64,000 nucleotides of DNA, from the NCBI GenBank assembly GCA_003551665.1, contig PUNE01000129.1:84357-148356 (forward strand). Reading direction: 5' to 3'. Shown piece after piece: positions 46,314 to 53,729 of this stretch. The notes beneath the pieces were generated by a model. It had not been told where the DNA came from. It saw only the letters and a program-made list of their open reading frames with translations, and made no database searches. Numbering within the stretch: the stretch's first letter is position 1; the number at the start of each line of letters is the position of its first letter. The position numbers were made by a program, and so were the translations under genes. The stretch comes from Halobacteroidaceae bacterium. GTDB taxonomy: Bacteria > Bacillota > Halanaerobiia > B1SED10-174.

Positions 46314-47471
46314 TCAGGTTTTTCCCTTTTGGCTCAGTTCCGCGGCAAAAGAAGAGGCCAGGGAAGTCGGAAGGTTAAAATCTGCAAATGCCCTGTCCAG
46401 GGCGTTGAGGGCACGGAAAATCCTTCCAGGTTCAGCATTGAAGCCCATGTGGCCAAGGCGCCAGACTGATCCTTCAAGTGGGCCTAGACTGCCTCCGATC
46501 TGAACCCGGTATTTTTCCCAGAGGTGGTTTCGGAAGGTGATATCTTTGATTTTTTCGGGTATTAAGAAAGCGCTCAGGGTGCTGGCAAAATGGCTCAGGG
46601 GATAAAGCTGGAAACCGTTTTCCAGGAGGCTTGTCCGGACGGCTGCTGCAAGGATGCTGTGATTTTCCAGGGCCTGGGGCCAGTTTTCCAGGGCAATTGC
46701 ACAGGCCCTGGAGAGTGCTGCTATATCCGGCGCAGGCTGGGTGTAGGGGAAGGTTCCGTGGTTTAACCAGGTGTCCTGCCATAATTTCAGGTTTAAATAG
46801 AACCCGCGGAAGGGTTCCTTTCTTTTTTCGATTTTGTTCCAGGCCCGGGGGCTCAAAGAAAGGAAAGATAAACCAGGAGGTGCAGAAAGGGCTTTTTGGC
46901 TCCCCCCAAGGACCACGTCCACCTGGCTCAGGTCTGCTGCTATGGGGTCTCCACCAATTGAAGCCACTGCATCGACAATGGATAAAATTCCCCTATTAGC
47001 AAGCAGGGGGCAGATCTCTTCAATTGGATTGAGGAGACCCGTGGGAGTTTCGCAGTGGACGATGGTGGCCAGGGAAACCCGGGGATTTTCCTGGAGGGCA
47101 TTTTCCACGTCCTCAGCCAGGAAAGGTTGCTGCCAGTCTTTTTCAACCACGATGGCTTTTCCCCCATAATTCTGGACAAAATCTGCAAGGCCTTTTCCAA
47201 AAGGCCCGTTGGCCAGGCAGAGGACATTATCCCCCGGCTCAACCAGGCTGGCGATTGAGGCTTCCAGGCCCAGCATTCCCTCTCCGGCAAGAATAAGGAC
47301 CGGGTTGGAGGTACCCATTATCCGGGCGAGGCTGGAAGCAGTTTCCCGGTAAAAACCGGGAAAGGAGGGGTCGGAATCAGGATTGATCTGGCATTCCGCC
47401 ATCGCCTGGCGGACTCTGCTGTCGGTTCCCGTTGGGCCGGGTGTAAAAATTAAATCTTCGGGGTAATCCAC
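46314..47471 (-). CDS. Class V aminotransferase (alanine/serine-glyoxylate type)
   Basis: 385 residues from GTG at 47471, 8 bases after AAGGAGG. Class V PLP fold: FTPGPTGTDSRV at the N-terminus, HCETPTGLLNP, VDAVASIGG with the PLP aspartate, and the Schiff-base lysine in GGSQKALSAPPG. Family members use glyoxylate with alanine, serine or ureidoglycine. In purine catabolism, ureidoglycine-glyoxylate aminotransferase (PucG) is this type, but the partner genes of that pathway are not next to it. It is the last gene of the ECF-MobB operon. Confidence 0.85.
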   Translation of the reverse strand: MDYPEDLIFTPGPTGTDSRVRQAMAECQINPDSDPSFPGFYRETASSLARIMGTSNPVLILAGEGMLGLEASIASLVEPGDNVLCLANGPFGKGLADFVQNYGGKAIVVEKDWQQPFLAEDVENALQENPRVSLATIVHCETPTGLLNPIEEICPLLANRGILSIVDAVASIGGDPIAADLSQVDVVLGGSQKALSAPPGLSFLSLSPRAWNKIEKRKEPFRGFYLNLKLWQDTWLNHGTFPYTQPAPDIAALSRACAIALENWPQALENHSILAAAVRTSLLENGFQLYPLSHFASTLSAFLIPEKIKDITFRNHLWEKYRVQIGGSLGPLEGSVWRLGHMGFNAEPGRIFRALNALDRAFADFNLPTSLASSFAAELSQKGKT

Positions 47472-47487
47472 AATATTCGCCTCCTTT

Positions 47488-48249
47488 TTATTCACCAGGA
47501 GCAATTTCAATTTTAATTTTTTTGTGGGGCTTGTAACCATCAAGAGTGGCCAGGTAACCCCTGATTATTCCTGCCAGGGCTTCCTGGACAAAGGGAACCA
47601 TCGAAAGCTCTTCTTTTCCAATCTGGACCTTAACCCTGCTGTTCCAGAGGACACACTCTCCTACCTGCCCCTTGCCCTGGAGAATATCAACCAGGAGCTC
47701 CCGGCAGGACCTTCCACAGGCCTGACAGCACTCCGGGGGAAAATCGGGAAGAAGGGGAGGGGTCTTTTCCAGGATCAGGTCTGCCAGTTCCCCGGTTTTT
47801 TCTCGGGCATCAAAAAGGGGAGGGTGGGAAGGAAGAAGTCCTTTTTCTGGTTGGGAAGAGATTAGTCCAGCTAATGCAAGGGTCCGGGAAGTTTGGAGTT
47901 CTTTCACCTCATCAAGGTTGCGGGCGCATACAATCTGGGGAACGTTGATTTCCTGGTCCCCTTCTATTATTACAATATCGTGGTGGTAGAAAGAGAGGAT
48001 CTGTTGTGTGGAAACCTGGTAGGGGAAAATAATGTCGGTCTCCGAAAGGCCACGTCCGGTTACCAGTTCTGCTCCGGCTTCCCGGTGGCGGTGGGTGTTG
48101 GAACCAGGGGTCTCCATGGTGAATTTCTCATAGTGAATATCTTTGATGGATCCGACACTGAAGCCGCGCTTTTTGAAATCCCGGATCAGGTGTTCAACCG
48201 TTGTGGTTTTGCCCGAACCGGATATTCCAATAACCGAAAAAACTTTCAT
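47488..48249 (-). CDS. mobB: MobB-type molybdopterin-guanine dinucleotide biosynthesis protein with Cys-rich extension
   Basis: 253 residues. P-loop GISGSGKTT (about 8-16), SIKDIHYEKFTMETPGS and HDIVIIEGD define MobB, a GTP-binding adapter in Moco dinucleotide formation. The C-terminal part has a cysteine cluster (CCQACGRSC, about residues 174-182) not needed in E. coli MobB and possibly an Fe-S or metal site. It overlaps the EcfT stop (48249), so it is coupled to the transporter. The link with the upstream Moco-like riboswitch is consistent. Confidence 0.88.
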   Translation of the reverse strand: MKVFSVIGISGSGKTTTVEHLIRDFKKRGFSVGSIKDIHYEKFTMETPGSNTHRHREAGAELVTGRGLSETDIIFPYQVSTQQILSFYHHDIVIIEGDQEINVPQIVCARNLDEVKELQTSRTLALAGLISSQPEKGLLPSHPPLFDAREKTGELADLILEKTPPLLPDFPPECCQACGRSCRELLVDILQGKGQVGECVLWNSRVKVQIGKEELSMVPFVQEALAGIIRGYLATLDGYKPHKKIKIEIAPGE

Positions 48250-48989
48250 CAAATCAACCCCCTAAAGTAGAGAAAAATTAAAGAAACCCCGGCAGAAAGA
48301 CTTATTATCATGGTGGCGTAATCTGGAGTTTTAAGCTGGAGTGAATGTAAAAAGGTTCTACGGGGAAAAGCACGAAAGGCCCGAGCTTCCATGGAAAGGG
48401 CTATCTGCTTGGACCGGAGAATGGCCATGGTTACCAGGGGGAAAAAGAGGCTTCTGTAGATTCTTAATTGTTTTACCCAGGGCATCCTTTTAAGATCAAC
48501 TCCCCTCAACTGAAGAGCAGTGAAAACGTCCCCGGCCTCCTCCCGCAGGAGAGGAAGAAACCTGATACCCAGGGATACCATGTAGGCAAGTTCATAGGGA
48601 AGGGCCCAGGCGACAAGCCCCTGGACAAATCGAGCAGGTGGTGAACTGGAAAGAATCAGGCCGCAGCCAAGGATAATAAACAGGCGGAGGACAAGGCTCA
48701 AACCCTGCAGCAGGCCTTCCAGGGTAGCCAGGGTCCAGGTCCCGATTTCAATCAGGGGTGTATCACCAGGATAAAAAACTGACTGAATTATCATTAAACC
48801 CAAAAGAATCATAATTAAACGGCGCATCCTCAGGATAAGCTGCAGGGGCCTGCAGTCAAAAAAGGGAAGAAGGACAAGGGTAAAAAGAAGAAGAGGCAAA
48901 AGGTAAAAGGGATGGTTGAAAAAAACTGCCAGCGTTGCAAGGACACCACTCAACACAACCTTACTCCGGGGATCCAGTTCTTTTAACAT
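48249..48989 (-). CDS. ecfT: ECF transporter transmembrane component T
   Basis: 246 residues, five or so membrane segments. The two coupling motifs that bind the ATPases are visible: ALQLRGVDLKR and SMEARAFRAFPRRT. This is the shared scaffold of an energy-coupling factor transporter. It overlaps the EcfA gene by 7 bases and MobB by one, so translation is coupled. Dedicated rather than shared T units are usual when, as here, all components are in one operon. Confidence 0.9.
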   Translation of the reverse strand: MLKELDPRSKVVLSGVLATLAVFFNHPFYLLPLLLFTLVLLPFFDCRPLQLILRMRRLIMILLGLMIIQSVFYPGDTPLIEIGTWTLATLEGLLQGLSLVLRLFIILGCGLILSSSPPARFVQGLVAWALPYELAYMVSLGIRFLPLLREEAGDVFTALQLRGVDLKRMPWVKQLRIYRSLFFPLVTMAILRSKQIALSMEARAFRAFPRRTFLHSLQLKTPDYATMIISLSAGVSLIFLYFRGLI

Positions 48990-49651
48990 CTACCCACCCC
49001 TTCTGAAAAGCTTTGGTCTTTTAGTTCCATTTTTTTGCTGGATATTTCCTCGGCGAACTTCTGATCATGGGTTATCAGGAGAATTCCCCTGTTTTCCTGC
49101 AGCAGTTTCTGGAGGTAGTATAGGAGTTCCTTGCGGCGACGGACATCAAGACCTGTTGTGGGTTCATCGAGAATAAAAAAGGGAGGTTCCAGGGCCATAA
49201 TTGCTGCAAGGGCCAGGCGCTGTCTTTCCCCCTGGCTCAGGGTAAAGGGAAATTTTCCCCGCAGGTGGTCCAGTCCAAAAAATCCCAGAAGATGATCCAC
49301 CTTTTCCTTTCCAGTTTCGGATTTGGTTTCCCGAAACTGGAGGGCGAAAGAAACTTCTTCTTCCACTGTGGAACAGAAAAGCTGGCGGTTGGGATTTTGG
49401 AACAGGTAGCCAACCTGCTCCCCAATCTGGGCCAGGGATAGGTTTTTTAGGTTTTTCCCATTAACTGTTATTTCACCCTGCTCGGGCTTGAGAATCCCGA
49501 TTAAAATTTTGCTCAGGGTGGTTTTTCCTGACCCATTGGGGCCTAGGAGGGCGAGACATTCCCCTCTCTCAATGGAAAAATTAATATTTTCCAGCAGCAG
49601 GGGCTGTTTTTTTTCATAGCGGAAATGAATATTTGTGGCTTTTAATCCCAT
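48983..49651 (-). CDS. ECF transporter ATP-binding protein (EcfA)
   Basis: 222 residues from the ATG at 49651. Walker A GPNGSGKT, Q-loop YLFQNPNRQLFCSTVEEEV (typical of ECF ATPases), signature LSQGERQRLALA, Walker [12 protein letters not shown], switch H in LLITHDQ. It forms a heterodimer with the ATPase encoded just upstream (49657-50334). Confidence 0.93.
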   Translation of the reverse strand: MGLKATNIHFRYEKKQPLLLENINFSIERGECLALLGPNGSGKTTLSKILIGILKPEQGEITVNGKNLKNLSLAQIGEQVGYLFQNPNRQLFCSTVEEEVSFALQFRETKSETGKEKVDHLLGFFGLDHLRGKFPFTLSQGERQRLALAAIMALEPPFFILDEPTTGLDVRRRKELLYYLQKLLQENRGILLITHDQKFAEEISSKKMELKDQSFSEGVGRC

Positions 49652-49656
49652 AAAAA

Positions 49657-50334
49657 TCAACTCCAGAAAACCTTTCCATTTTCCAGGTGTAAAAGCCTAT
49701 CGGCTTTAGCAAGGTTTTCCACCTGGTGGTCAACAAGGATCAGGCTTTTCCCGGCCTCTTTTAGGGGTCGGATGATTTCCTGGACTCGCTGGCGTCCTTT
49801 CTGGTCCAGCTGGGACATGGCCTCGTCCAGGATCAGGGTGTGAGGACGGAGGGCCAGAACCGCTCCCAGGGCTATGAGCTGTTGTTCCCCTCCTGATAGC
49901 CGGGAGGGATTTGTATAGCGATAACGCGTCATCCCGGTAATTTCCAGGACTTCCTTAATCCTTGTTTCTATTTCGGCAGGAGCAAGGCAGATGTTTTCAG
50001 GTCCGAAGGCAATTTCTTCTTCAACTGTTGTACAGAAAAGCTGGGTCTCTGGATCCTGAAAGACAAGGCCAACCTTCTGGGCCAGCCTGGGAAGGGGAAT
50101 TTCTGCAATGGGTTGTCCGTCAACCAGGATTTTTCCTCTGATATTTCCCGGAAGGTGTCGGGGAATAATTCCGCTCAGGCAGTAGCAGAGGGTGCTTTTT
50201 CCGCATCCGCTGGGGCCGGTAATTCCTATTATTTCCCCGGGGTTAAGAGCAAAATTAAGGTTGGACCAGACTGGAGCATCATCGTCGGGAAAACAAAAAG
50301 AGAAATCTTTGGCCAGAATCCGGGGTTCTGTCAT
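49657..50334 (-). CDS. ECF transporter ATP-binding protein (second EcfA)
   Basis: 225 residues from the ATG at 50334 that overlaps the stop of the Moco-fold gene. Walker A GPSGCGKST, LVFQDPETQLFCTTVEEEI, signature LSGGEQQLIALG, Walker B TLILDEAMSQLD (EAMSQLD in place of EPTSGLD), and the usual H-loop histidine (VDHQ). The Walker B change conserves the catalytic glutamate. Paralog of the next ATPase. Confidence 0.93.
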   Translation of the reverse strand: MTEPRILAKDFSFCFPDDDAPVWSNLNFALNPGEIIGITGPSGCGKSTLCYCLSGIIPRHLPGNIRGKILVDGQPIAEIPLPRLAQKVGLVFQDPETQLFCTTVEEEIAFGPENICLAPAEIETRIKEVLEITGMTRYRYTNPSRLSGGEQQLIALGAVLALRPHTLILDEAMSQLDQKGRQRVQEIIRPLKEAGKSLILVDHQVENLAKADRLLHLENGKVFWS

Positions 50335-50855
50335 TCTATGGTCACCCTGGTCAGGTATCTGCACCAGCGCATGGCAAATTCATCCTCCAGGACAATAGTC
50401 ATGAAGGGACCATCTCCTCCGTCCTCCCTGGATTTAAGCCACTCTCCTTCCTCGGCATAGATAAGGTAAATATTGTTTTCCTCCAGGACTTCTTCTGCTT
50501 TGTAGGTTATGGTGTATCCATCAGCAGCCCTTGCAATAATTCGATCCGCTTCTTCCAGGGCCAGTGGGAAAAACCTTTCCAGCACTTCATAGAGTGCAAC
50601 CCCGGAAAAAAAGACTTCCCTGTCAGGATCAGTACTGCTCCGCTTGATGGTTCGGATATTTGTTACATTTAAATCAAGGAGTTCATCCAGGCTAATATCC
50701 ACTGCTTCCCCGGCATAACTGACTCTTAGAATCCTATCCCTGAGCAGTCCTCTTTCTTCTTCAACATCTCCAAGATTGGCAATAACCAGGGGGATAATAA
50801 TAATTGCAAGTAAACCCATGATCCAGTAAATCTGTTTTGGTTTTAGCTCTTTCAT
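50331..50855 (-). CDS. Membrane-anchored molybdopterin-binding-fold protein (sulfite oxidase-like, non-catalytic)
   Basis: 174 residues, RBS AGGAGG. One membrane helix at 10-27 (IYWIMGLLAIIIIPLVIA), then an extracytoplasmic domain with segments VALYEVLERFFPLA and ADGYTITYKAEEVL. These recall the Moco domain of sulfite oxidase-like (YedY/YuiH) proteins. The fold is shorter than in enzymes and the catalytic Cys is not at the usual place, so it may bind a pterin or cofactor without catalysis. Located between S component and ATPases, it may serve as a receptor or chaperone for the transported substrate. That role is inference. Confidence 0.65.
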   Translation of the reverse strand: MKELKPKQIYWIMGLLAIIIIPLVIANLGDVEEERGLLRDRILRVSYAGEAVDISLDELLDLNVTNIRTIKRSSTDPDREVFFSGVALYEVLERFFPLALEEADRIIARAADGYTITYKAEEVLEENNIYLIYAEEGEWLKSREDGGDGPFMTIVLEDEFAMRWCRYLTRVTIE

Positions 50856-50982
50856 TTTTAACTACCTCCTCGCAGGTGAAAAAAGGAATCAACCAGGACC
50901 GGGTAATAGAAAGGGCCTGGTTTTTCGCTCAAATGGTGGTTTTCGTGGTCGGGAATTTCTCCAGACTGGTAATTGATGAAGA

Positions 50983-51555
50983 TCAGGTTGCAGGTTTCAG
51001 GATGTTTTTGAAAAGGGGGGTTTTGTCAAGCTGGCGAAGAATTTGATAACAGATCAAACCCCCTGCACCACCGGAAAAGGTGCCCAGGAAAAGAGATAAA
51101 AGAAGGGGTACCATGGGCAAACGGAAGAAAACGACATTTACAAGCAATGTACCGCTCAGGTTTGCAAGAATACCTCCCAGGAAACAGTGAAAAATTGTTG
51201 CTCTGCGTGGATTTCCTGCCAGAAAAAGGCCTAAATCTACTGCCACTCCGGGAAGAATATAGGTCATGAGACTTAAAACTCCGTGTGAACCTATTACCCC
51301 CAGGGCCATAACAAGGATAGCCTGAATTATGCAGGTTATTGTTGCCGCCCCAGTTTTATTTACCAGGAAGCGGGCCAGGATAATCCACATCATGTAAATT
51401 CCTCCTGCCAGCGCTCCGCCAGGGATAAATAGAGGGGCGGATACTATGTGGACCAGGGGAGTTATGATGGGCTTGGTGGCAATACCCAGAACTGCCATCA
51501 TTGCCATGAGGGTCAGGTCGAACATGGAATATTGCAGTAGATACCGATGCAGCAT
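50983..51555 (-). CDS. ECF transporter S component, substrate unknown
   Basis: 190 residues from the ATG at 51555 behind GAGAGGTGA (a GTG lies 9 bases earlier). About six membrane helices; LTLMAMMAVLGIATKPIITP at the N-terminus corresponds to the S-component helix 1 with the AxxxA-type interface to EcfT. It defines substrate specificity. I do not recognise it as biotin, thiamine, riboflavin, folate or cobalt type. The Moco-type riboswitch and MobB in the operon point to molybdate/tungstate or a pterin cofactor. A gap of 127 bases to the next gene holds only a weak hairpin. Confidence 0.75.
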   Translation of the reverse strand: MLHRYLLQYSMFDLTLMAMMAVLGIATKPIITPLVHIVSAPLFIPGGALAGGIYMMWIILARFLVNKTGAATITCIIQAILVMALGVIGSHGVLSLMTYILPGVAVDLGLFLAGNPRRATIFHCFLGGILANLSGTLLVNVVFFRLPMVPLLLSLFLGTFSGGAGGLICYQILRQLDKTPLFKNILKPAT

Positions 51556-51568
51556 TTTCTTCACCTCT

Positions 51569-51655
51569 CTATTCGGTGGCTTTTGTAAAAAAGGAGCGGG
51601 AAAAATTTCCCATAGCCACCAACAGCGATAAATTTGTTTTCCAGGACTTTTTCAT
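51569..51655 (-). CDS. Small ORF in the leader of the ECF operon
   Basis: 28 codons, ATG to TAG, starting exactly at the stop of an 11-codon leader ORF (51690-51655, overlap TAATG) that has its own AAGGAG site. The peptide has a central hydrophobic part (LSLLVAMG) and two basic ends. It ends just before the S-component ribosome site. It may couple translation of the leader to the operon, encode a small membrane peptide, or be a chance frame. Confidence 0.35.
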   Translation of the reverse strand: MKKSWKTNLSLLVAMGNFSRSFFTKATE

Positions 51656-51690
51656 TACCGGTCTACTTCCCGGGAGTTTTTGTATTCCAT
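51655..51690 (-). CDS. Eleven-codon leader peptide after the riboswitch terminator
   Basis: ATG-GAA-TAC... to TAA, preceded by AAAAAGGAG at 5-6 bases. It sits after the riboswitch terminator, so it is translated only in the read-through mRNA. No attenuation-type codon run is seen (peptide MEYKNSREVDR). Confidence 0.3.
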   Translation of the reverse strand: MEYKNSREVDR

Positions 51691-51726
51691 TACTGCTCCT
51701 TTTTTTTATTTCCATACAAAAGCCAA

Positions 51727-51753
51727 AATAAAAAACCTCCGGAAAGGGAGGTT
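51727..51753 (-). terminator. Riboswitch-linked intrinsic terminator
   Basis: On the minus strand AACCTCC (51753-51747) pairs with GGAGGTT (51740-51734), followed by a T-rich run. It starts right at the 3' end of the aptamer-like RNA and lies upstream of the ECF operon, as in transcription-terminating riboswitches. Confidence 0.8.
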
Positions 51754-51875
51754 GGGTACACGGCAAGTTACCACTCCTTTCCACACCGGGAGGCACAGCC
51801 GTTTCCAGCAGCACCCTATCGGCTTGAAGCCAGCCCAAAGTGGGTTAAGGCTTTCAAGCTCGGAGTTACTTTCTT
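51754..51875 (-). ncRNA. Probable molybdenum (or tungsten) cofactor riboswitch
   Basis: The minus-strand RNA from about 51872 reads AACUCCGAGC, a stem CUUGAAAGCC/GGCUUCAAG closed over a CCCA/UGGG hairpin, then GGGU...ACCC enclosing a GAAA-capped stem and GUGCCUCCCGGUGUGGAAA, GGAGUGGUAACUUGCC. The GNRA tetraloop, the GCCUCCC...GGAAAGGAGUGG block and the multi-stem junction match what I recall of the Moco RNA motif (RF01055). The terminator follows at once, and the operon contains MobB and a Moco-fold protein. A covariance-model search would be decisive. Cobalamin or TPP aptamers lack the matching core sequences here. Confidence 0.65.
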
Positions 51876-51983
51876 ATCCTATTCTTATTTCGCGAACATA
51901 TGGGGAAATCCTTTAAGTTTTGCAGGAATTTTTATTAAACAGGGAGAAATTGTCCAAAAATACACAAGGAGGGAGGGGTCGTT

Positions 51984-53729
51984 CTGGAAAGTGGAAAAAT
52001 AGTTAATTTTTTTGTGTTGTTTCTTTTTCTTTTCTTTTTTTGCCCAACTGTTAGTGCCGTTGCTATTCCAGATGTAACAGTTGAAGATGGAGTTTTCAGG
52101 GCTGGATCAGGGTGGAGGATTGATATTGAAGGTTTGCGGGTGGGGTTTTTAAGTGGGAGTCCGGAAGAAATTGGTATTCAGCACGGACTTTTAATGACCG
52201 AGGATCCCGAGGCTCTTCGAGAAAAAATGCTTGCCAAACAACCCTTTGCGCATCCAGAGAACCTGGGAGAGAGAATTGCGGGGTTTTTCCTGAATAATTA
52301 TGCTCGCTTCCAGTTTTACCCGGCTTTTTTACGGCATACACCTCAGGAATATATTTCGGAAATGCGGGGCTTTGTCCTGGGAGCATCGGGGGGAGTTGAT
52401 GAAGATATATTCGACGTTATGATGGGAAACGCTGCCCAGGACCTGGAAATTGCCGCATGTTCTGCTTTTGCCGCCTGGGGAAAGGCAACTGTAGATGGGG
52501 AACTTTACTTTGGGAGGAATCTTGACCACGGTGGAATGCTGGATTTGGCCAGTTATCAGCACCTGGCAATTTACGTTCCTGAAAAAGGGTACCGTTTTGC
52601 TGTTCATAATTACCCTGCCTTTGTGGGGACAATGAGCGGGATGAATGAACATGGACTGGTTATCACCTCCAATTATTCCATGGCCCGATCCGGGGAAATT
52701 ACTGTAAATGGGCTTCCTTATATGTTCATGTTGCGCAATGTTCTTCAGAATGCCGCAACTATTGAGGAGGCACTGGAAATAATTAAAAAAACACCCCGAA
52801 CTATTGGACTTACCCTGCTCCTGGCAGATGGCAAAAATCCGGAGGCTGTAGTTGTGGAAATTACAGCTAACCGGATGCAGGTGAGAACCCAGGAGGACTA
52901 TATTTTTGCTGCCAACCGCTATTTACACCCCGAGATGAAAAAGTATCAGGCTTCTGGCTGGCTGTCTTCAGCCCTGAGGGAGAAACGTTTTCAGGAGCTG
53001 ATAACTGAGGAATTCTGGGGCCAGATTGATGTTTCGGTCAGCAGGGATATCATGCGGGACAGATTTCCGCCAGAAGGTTATAACCAGGAGAATTTTGGGC
53101 AGAGTATCAACCATGAAGTGAATATGGCTTCCATGGTTATGGTTCCCTCCCGGGGAGAATTTTGGGTAGGGGCAGTAGACGATTCGGAAATTCCTTTTGC
53201 CGCAGATACTCACTTTGTGGGGATTGATGTCCGGGCAATCTGGGATACTGGAGAGCCCCCCCGGGAACCCATTGGAATACTGCCGGCAACCCCCCGGGAG
53301 GGTTACGAGGGTTACTGGTTCAAAGCCCGGGAAGCAAGCCTCCATTTTGGCCAGGGGAAAAATGAAAAAGCCCTTGAAATTCTGAAAGAAGTTTTATCTG
53401 TTTACCCCCGGGCTGAAATGCCCCTGCTACTAGCTGGGAGGGCTTTAATAAGAGAGGGAAAAATTGAAGAAGGAATAAAGTACCTTGAGGATTTTGCTGC
53501 CCTTGAAAAACACAGCGAACCATTTCACCAGATGGAGGGTTATTTCTGGCTGGCTGTGATTTACGACCAGGTTGGAGAGAGAGAAAGGGCGATAGAGTTT
53601 TATAGAAAAAGCCTGCAGGTGCAGATAGAGGATATGTACGCAGTTGAAGGGGGCTATCGTTATTTTGCGGAACAGGGAATTGAGACTCCGCTAAGCCTAA
53701 CTCCTGAGGGGAGGGTGTATATCCCGTGA
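51984..53729 (+). CDS. Exported C45-type (acyl-CoA:6-APA acyltransferase-like) hydrolase with TPR repeats; probable CTG start
   Basis: 581 residues if CTG at 51984 is used: it lies 5 bases after AAGGAGGGAGGGG and gives a complete signal peptide (SGKIVNFFVLFLFLFFF...SA). The first standard start, GTG at 52014, has no ribosome site. The Ntn-type fold is recognised from CSAFAAWGKATVDGELYFGRNLD, where the cysteine (about residue 159) is the nucleophile, then NYPAFVGTMSGMNEHGLVI. Family members cleave or make amide bonds. The last 150 residues form TPR-like helical repeats (EKALEILKEVLSVYPRAEMP, then two more). It overlaps the barrel gene. Confidence 0.78.
   Translation: MESGKIVNFFVLFLFLFFFCPTVSAVAIPDVTVEDGVFRAGSGWRIDIEGLRVGFLSGSPEEIGIQHGLLMTEDPEALREKMLAKQPFAHPENLGERIAGFFLNNYARFQFYPAFLRHTPQEYISEMRGFVLGASGGVDEDIFDVMMGNAAQDLEIAACSAFAAWGKATVDGELYFGRNLDHGGMLDLASYQHLAIYVPEKGYRFAVHNYPAFVGTMSGMNEHGLVITSNYSMARSGEITVNGLPYMFMLRNVLQNAATIEEALEIIKKTPRTIGLTLLLADGKNPEAVVVEITANRMQVRTQEDYIFAANRYLHPEMKKYQASGWLSSALREKRFQELITEEFWGQIDVSVSRDIMRDRFPPEGYNQENFGQSINHEVNMASMVMVPSRGEFWVGAVDDSEIPFAADTHFVGIDVRAIWDTGEPPREPIGILPATPREGYEGYWFKAREASLHFGQGKNEKALEILKEVLSVYPRAEMPLLLAGRALIREGKIEEGIKYLEDFAALEKHSEPFHQMEGYFWLAVIYDQVGERERAIEFYRKSLQVQIEDMYAVEGGYRYFAEQGIETPLSLTPEGRVYIP

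Noticed and set aside
50856..50982. Possible terminator or second switch between S component and Moco-fold gene
   Set aside because: AACCAGG/CCTGGTT can pair, but there is no adjacent T-run and no conserved aptamer core.
51892..51905. LexA-like half site CGAACATATG upstream of the ECF operon
   Set aside because: Only the left half matches; the right half is GGGG instead of GTTC.
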